Assembly: GCA_036378155.1 (NCBI GenBank)
Contig: DASUXA010000026.1
Span: 1 to 59,597, forward strand
Direction: 5' to 3'
Origin: DASUXA01 sp036378155
GTDB lineage: Bacteria > Actinomycetota > Actinomycetes > Mycobacteriales > Micromonosporaceae
Length of the DNA: 59,597 nt
The stretch's first letter is position 1; each line of letters opens with the position of its first letter. The translations under genes were made by a program, and so were the position numbers. This document shows positions 56,432 through 59,597 of the stretch, in pieces. The notes under the pieces are model-generated. The model was not told the origin of the DNA and made no database searches. It saw only the letters and a program-made list of their open reading frames with translations.

Positions 56432-57451
56432 GTGACCCGCACGCGTACCGGACGTGAGATCCACCTGGCCGCCCGTCCCACCGGCTGGCCTACCGCCGAC
56501 AACTTCCGATTGGTCGAGGTCGAGGTGCCCGATCCGGGTCCCGGTCAGGTCCTGGTCCGAAATCTCGTGATGTCAGTCGATCCGTACATGCGCGGTCGGA
56601 TGAACGACGTCAAGTCGTACGTGCCGCCGTTCGCGGTCGGCGAGGTCCTCGACGGCGGGGCGGTCGGCGAGGTCGTCGCGTCGAACAGCCCTTATCTGGT
56701 ACCGGGTGACACGGTCCTGCACCGCTTCGGATGGCGGGACTACGCGGTCGGCGACGCCCAAGCGTTCCGGCGGGTCGACCCGAGCGCCGCGCCCCGGCTG
56801 TCGGCGTACCTCGGCGCGCTGGGCATGCCCGGACTGACCGCGTACGTCGGGCTGCTCGACATCGCCGGCATGCGCCCCGGCGACGTGGTCTTCGTGTCGG
56901 GCGCGGCGGGCGCGGTCGGCAGCCTCGCCGGGCAGATCGCCCAGCGGCACGGGGCAGCCCGGGTGGTGGGCAGCGCCGGCTCCCCGGCGAAGGTGAAGTA
57001 CCTGACCGAGACGCTCGGCTTCGACGCCGCGTTCGACTACCACGACGGCCCGGTACGCGACCAGCTCAAGCAGGTCGCCCCGGACGGCATCGACGTGTAC
57101 TTCGACAACGTGGGCGGGGACCACCTGGAGGCGGCGATCTCGGCGCTGCGCCCGCACGGGCGGGTCGCGCTGTGCGGGGCGATCTCGCAGTACAACGCGG
57201 ATGCGCCGGTACCGGGACCGGCGAATCTCGCCCTGGCGATCGGCAAGCGGCTGACCCTGCGCGGCTTCATCGTCGGCGACCACTCCGACCGGATGCCGGA
57301 GTTCGTCGCCGAGATGGGCCGGTGGCTCGCCGACGGGGCGGTCACCGTCGACGAGACCGTGGTCACCGGGCTGGAGAACGCGCCGGAGGCGTTCCTCGGC
57401 ATGATGCGCGGCGAGAACATCGGCAAGATGGTCGTACAGATCGCCGACTGA
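56432..57451 (+). CDS. NADP-dependent enone reductase-like MDR protein (CurA/YncB group)
   Basis: This 339-aa zinc-less medium-chain reductase of the leukotriene-B4-dehydrogenase/CurA group has VLVRNLVMSVDPYMRGRMND, then GLTAYVGLLDI and the cofactor motif FVSGAAGAVGSLAGQIA (about 152-168). DVYFDNVGGDHLEAAI and GLENAPEAFLGMMRGENIGK follow. It reduces C=C bonds next to carbonyls. The GTG at 56432 has a GAGAGGA site 7 bases upstream; the longer open frame upstream is antisense to the phospholipase gene. Confidence 0.9.
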   Translation: MTRTRTGREIHLAARPTGWPTADNFRLVEVEVPDPGPGQVLVRNLVMSVDPYMRGRMNDVKSYVPPFAVGEVLDGGAVGEVVASNSPYLVPGDTVLHRFGWRDYAVGDAQAFRRVDPSAAPRLSAYLGALGMPGLTAYVGLLDIAGMRPGDVVFVSGAAGAVGSLAGQIAQRHGAARVVGSAGSPAKVKYLTETLGFDAAFDYHDGPVRDQLKQVAPDGIDVYFDNVGGDHLEAAISALRPHGRVALCGAISQYNADAPVPGPANLALAIGKRLTLRGFIVGDHSDRMPEFVAEMGRWLADGAVTVDETVVTGLENAPEAFLGMMRGENIGKMVVQIAD

Positions 57452-57459
57452 GAACGGTT

Positions 57460-57505
57460 CCGCTCGCGCGTGCCACGATCGGGTCGTCCGGCGCGGCGCG
57501 AGCGG
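57460..57505. terminator. Inverted repeat after the enone reductase gene
   Basis: CCGCTCGCGC (57460-57469) and its exact complement (57496-57505) enclose 26 bases, 9 bases after the stop. It is a possible terminator, weakened by the large loop. Confidence 0.4.
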
Positions 57506-57524
57506 TTCCCGATCGGCGAGCCGA

Positions 57525-57530
57525 TAGGCT
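57525..57530 (+). promoter_or_regulatory. Candidate -10 box of the zinc-binding small protein
   Basis: TAGGCT lies 6 bases before the GTG at 57537, and no ribosome site lies between. Confidence 0.5.
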
Positions 57531-57536
57531 CCCGGC

Positions 57537-57737
57537 GTGACGTGGCGGATTCTCTGCCCCGAATGCGTGGGCGACGGCGTCGTACTGGCTCGCCGGGCAT
57601 CCGTGCCGCGTCGGCGTCCGGGCGTGTACTCGGCGGGTCCCGGCGGCGAGGCGACGATGCTGGAGCAGACGACGGCGATGTCCACGGAGATCGTTCCGCG
57701 CCGCTGCCGACAGTGCCGGGGCGGCGGCTGGCTGTGA
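57537..57737 (+). CDS. Small protein with two CXXC zinc-binding motifs
   Basis: This 66-aa protein begins TWRILCPECVGDGVVLARR and ends RRCRQCRGGGWL. The two CXXC pairs, each followed by Gly-rich residues, look like one zinc ribbon of the DnaJ-type CXXCXGXG class. It may chaperone or bind a partner; the function is unknown. Its two zinc pairs are separated by about 43 residues of linker. The frame has a TAGGCT box just upstream of the GTG, and a metallophosphoesterase gene follows 35 bases after the stop. Confidence 0.7.
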   Translation: MTWRILCPECVGDGVVLARRASVPRRRPGVYSAGPGGEATMLEQTTAMSTEIVPRRCRQCRGGGWL

Positions 57738-57760
57738 CGCCCGAGGCGCCGGCGGGGCGA

Positions 57761-57766
57761 TAGCGT
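57761..57766 (+). promoter_or_regulatory. Candidate -10 box of the metallophosphoesterase gene
   Basis: TAGCGT lies 6 bases before the GTG at 57773 and only 3 before the GTG at 57770. With the spacing seen elsewhere in this window it favours 57773 as the start. Confidence 0.5.
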
Positions 57767-57772
57767 GTCGTG

Positions 57773-58285
57773 GTGCGCCTGGTACTGACCGCGGACACGC
57801 ACGTGCCGCGCCGCGCCCGGGATCTCCCGTCGCCGCTGTGGGCCGCGATCGACGCAGCTGACGTGGTGATCCACGCCGGTGACTGGGTGGACGAGTCGCT
57901 GCTCGACGCGATGCTGGCGCGCAGCCGACGGTTGATCGCCGTGTACGGCAACAACGACGGTCCCGCCCTGCGCGCCCGGCTACCCGAGGTCGCCGACGTC
58001 GACCTGGACGGGCTGACGATCGCGGTGGTACACGAGACCGGACCCGCAAAGGGTCGCGAGCGGCGCTGCGACGCCGCCTTTCCCGGCCGTGACCTGCTGG
58101 TGTTCGGGCACTCCCATATTCCGTGGGATTCGGTGACGCCGGACGGGCTGCGCTTGCTCAATCCGGGCTCGCCGACCGACCGCCGTCGCCAGCCGTACCC
58201 GACGTACCTGACCGCCGAGATTCGGGACGGGCAACTCAGCGACGTGGTCCTGCACCGGCTGCCCCTGGCTCGCGCCGGACGCTGA
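57773..58285 (+). CDS. Metallophosphoesterase, YfcE/MJ0936 type
   Basis: This 170-aa calcineurin-like phosphodiesterase has the metal-binding motifs LTADTHVPR (Asp, His), VVIHAGDWVD (Asp), VYGNNDG (Asn, Asp), VVHETG and LLVFGHSHIPWD (two His). LLNPGSPTDRR near the end is typical of the YfcE group. It probably hydrolyses phosphodiesters; the natural substrate is unknown. Two GTG codons are adjacent, and the second is used here because of its distance from the TAGCGT box. Confidence 0.9.
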   Translation: MRLVLTADTHVPRRARDLPSPLWAAIDAADVVIHAGDWVDESLLDAMLARSRRLIAVYGNNDGPALRARLPEVADVDLDGLTIAVVHETGPAKGRERRCDAAFPGRDLLVFGHSHIPWDSVTPDGLRLLNPGSPTDRRRQPYPTYLTAEIRDGQLSDVVLHRLPLARAGR

Positions 58286-58538
58286 AGCCGTGCGGGCGTC
58301 GGGGCGTACGCGAGACGCGAGCGCCGGGGAGCGGACGCCGGGCGGGCGCCCGGGCACCGCGCCGCCCCGCGACGCGTCCGGCAGCCCCGTCAGCCGTAGT
58401 TGGTGTCCGGCGGAGTTTTCGGGTCGCTGGCGGGCGGCATGCGGCGGCGGCGCGGCAGGGTGCGGCATGGGACGGCGGCGCATGGTGGGATGGTCGCGGT
58501 ACGCGAGCGGTCGCGGCCTACGCGCGCCGGAGGAACCG

Positions 58539-58793
58539 ATGAAGCTGACCTTGGACCTGCACGACATCTACAACCGCAACCAGGACATCGAGCGGGCGTT
58601 GCGCGGGATCATCGACGACGCGGTACGCAAGAAGGCGACGCTGGTCGAGATCATCCCCGGCAAGGGCTCCGGTCAGTTGAAGAAGCGGGTGCTGCGGTTC
58701 CTGGACCAGAAGGAGATCAAGGCGCTGTACCACCGGGTCGAGAAGGACTCGAAGAACTTCGGGCGGGTCTTCGTCCATTTCCGGTGGAAGTAG
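58539..58793 (+). CDS. Smr-domain protein
   Basis: This 84-aa stand-alone Smr domain has KLTLDLHDIYNRNQDIE at the start (the LDLH motif), then IIPGKGSGQLKKRVLRFLD, equivalent to the HGKGXG motif with His replaced by Pro. Smr domains nick or bind branched nucleic acids; the altered motif may change activity. The ATG at 58539 has GGAGGA 5 bases upstream; the open frame upstream is GC-rich with no site. The 253-base region before it shows nothing else recognisable. It is the last gene before the change in DNA character near 58.8 kb. Confidence 0.85.
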   Translation: MKLTLDLHDIYNRNQDIERALRGIIDDAVRKKATLVEIIPGKGSGQLKKRVLRFLDQKEIKALYHRVEKDSKNFGRVFVHFRWK

Positions 58794-58877
58794 ATCATGC
58801 AGTCCGCTGGCCTGCGACAAGCGTTCTAATAGCCGGTCTGACCTGCTGAAACTGCACTCATCAACCCTCGAAAACCC
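58794..58877. other. Junction segment, possible attachment site of an integrative element
   Basis: This 84-base segment between the Smr gene and the RHH gene has clearly more A/T than its surroundings. It carries two related strings, GGCCTGCGACAAGC and GACCTGCTG. It holds no gene. It is where chromosome-like sequence gives way to element-like genes, so it is a candidate att site. Confidence 0.35.
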
Positions 58878-59120
58878 TCACTGTTTCTCACTCTGGTTTG
58901 TGCCGGAGTTGTTCCCGCTGATCTTGGACTCCCGCGGGGACTCATCGGGTCGCTTCGGTAGCCGCGCACCGGGCTCCCGCACGTACCACCGGATGAAGTC
59001 GCGGACGACGGCTGACCGGTCGCTGCCCGTCTCGGCGACGTGGACGCCGAACGTCTCCCACAGCGACTCATCGACTCGAATCGTCTGCCGCGCGGTTCCT
59101 CTACCACTCCGGCCCGTCAT
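58878..59120 (-). CDS. Ribbon-helix-helix transcriptional regulator
   Basis: This 80-aa protein has a CopG/Arc-type ribbon-helix-helix: RQTIRVDESLWETFGVHV forms the strand and first helix and DRSAVVRDFIRWYVREP the second. A polar Asn/Ser-rich tail follows. Proteins like this repress their own promoters and often belong to mobile elements. The ATG at 59120 is chosen since upstream in-frame Met codons lie inside the operator-like repeats. It is divergent from a DUF6907-like gene. Codon use is less GC-rich than in the chromosomal genes. Confidence 0.8.
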   Translation of the reverse strand: MTGRSGRGTARQTIRVDESLWETFGVHVAETGSDRSAVVRDFIRWYVREPGARLPKRPDESPRESKISGNNSGTNQSEKQ

Positions 59121-59130
59121 GCGACCCAAG

Positions 59131-59201
59131 GTGTCATGACGCGGCGGCTGGTTGTCTCTTGCATGTGTCATGACACAGAGGCTAGCATGTGTCATGACAC
59201 A
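59131..59201. promoter_or_regulatory. Three operator-like repeats (TGTCATGAC) upstream of the RHH gene
   Basis: GTGTCATGAC occurs at 59131, 59165 and 59189. The last two are exact 17-base direct repeats (59161-59177 and 59185-59201), each containing the perfect palindrome TGTGTCATGACACA. They flank a minus-strand TAGC-type -10 and end at the divergent gene's leader. This is the layout of an autoregulated RHH repressor and its divergent promoter. Confidence 0.75.
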
Positions 59202-59282
59202 AGGGCTACGGCCCATAAGACGGCCCCCGGCGGTGCGGGAACACCAACCGAGGGCCTTGATCGCCTATCTAGGAGGCGACCC

Positions 59283-59597
59283 GTGAGCATTATCGCTACC
59301 GCCCGTGTCCCCCGTTGGCTCGACCTCCGGTTCGCGCCGACCGGCACCTTCCCCCGCCTGCTGCCGCGCCCGGCCGCGCCGGTCGAGCCGATGCCGGCCG
59401 TCCGCCCCGTGCTGCCGATGGCGACCCCGACCCCGTGCCCGCCGTGGTGTGCCGGTGGCGACGCGTGCTGGTTCGTCGCCGGTGAGGAGACGTTCCACCA
59501 CGGCCGTGAGCACGTCGTCGATGTGGCGGGCCTGTTCGTCGGCGAGCGCCGGGACCTGGTCGTGCGCGCCGAGCGGCTGGACGTTCCCGACCAGGTG
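59283..59597 (+). CDS. DUF6907-like protein (partial, runs off the window)
   Basis: The GTG at 59283 follows AGGAGG and opens a frame of 105 codons that continues past the end. The protein contains TPCPPWCAGGDACWFVAGE, then EETFHHGREHVVDVAGLF, which resembles the CPPWC...H...HHG pattern of DUF6907 proteins common in actinobacterial integrative elements (recognised from memory). The function is unknown. It is divergent from the RHH repressor and probably shares its operators. Confidence 0.65.
   Translation, partial: MSIIATARVPRWLDLRFAPTGTFPRLLPRPAAPVEPMPAVRPVLPMATPTPCPPWCAGGDACWFVAGEETFHHGREHVVDVAGLFVGERRDLVVRAERLDVPDQV

Noticed and set aside
58800..58870. tRNA gene as attachment site at the element edge
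   Set aside because: No cloverleaf arms or TTCRA box could be found on either strand.
1..59597. CRISPR array
   Set aside because: The only tandem repeats (ruvA-ruvB, phospholipase end, 46.06 kb) have two or three copies and no spacers.

Overview
The window is high-GC, gene-dense DNA with many GTG starts. The gene families point to an actinobacterium: PimA/PatA/PgsA phosphatidylinositol-mannoside genes, PdxS/PdxT, and DUF574, DUF6158 and DUF3072 proteins. The order thrS-HIT-pgsA-patA-pimA-pdxS-pdxT-yebC-ruvCAB-yajC-secDF-apt-relA-cyclophilin-hisS-aspS is the classical actinobacterial core block, and Micromonosporaceae is my best guess. No rRNA, tRNA or CRISPR array was seen.

Region 1 (1-15.7 kb) is housekeeping. 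It holds the end of a second long RelA/SpoT-type protein, then aspS, hisS and an MBL-fold hydrolase in one minus-strand operon. Two tandem membrane-anchored cyclophilins follow, then relA-apt-secF-secD-yajC-ruvB-ruvA-ruvC.

Region 2 (15.8-25.3 kb) is a metabolic insert in the core order. It contains a cupin, a 3-hydroxybutyrate dehydrogenase and a GAF/PucR-type regulator on the plus strand. These converge with a complete branched-chain-type ABC importer (livG-livF-livK-livH-livM) and a class-V aminotransferase on the minus strand. Together they suggest regulated uptake and oxidation of a small carboxylic acid, with the substrate unknown. A VapC-toxin relic lies at the right edge.

Region 3 (25.5-38.7 kb) returns to core genes: yebC, pdxT, pdxS, a LemA-like membrane protein, pimA, patA, pgsA, HIT and thrS. 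It is interrupted by an EF-G-like GTPase and by an MFS exporter/MarR pair that has an AT-rich operator-like promoter.

Region 4 (38.9-58.8 kb) is accessory. It includes a CFA-type methyltransferase, an SDR/enolase-superfamily pair, and a disordered repeat protein beside a JmjC-type oxygenase and a DUF574 methyltransferase. It also has several oxidoreductases, DUF72, an S51-like protein that has lost its serine, and a partner-switching module (SpoIIE phosphatase, MEDS-STAS, RsbW-like kinase). Phospholipase D, an OYE flavoenzyme, a metallophosphoesterase and an Smr protein complete it.

Region 5 (58.8 kb to the end) looks like the edge of an integrative element. A ribbon-helix-helix repressor with three copies of a TGTCATGAC operator-like site is divergent from a DUF6907-like gene that runs off the window.

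Two themes recur. Convergent gene pairs are usually separated by long perfect GC hairpins without T-tracts. Several genes have a TANNNT box 5-7 bases before the start codon, which suggests leaderless mRNAs.
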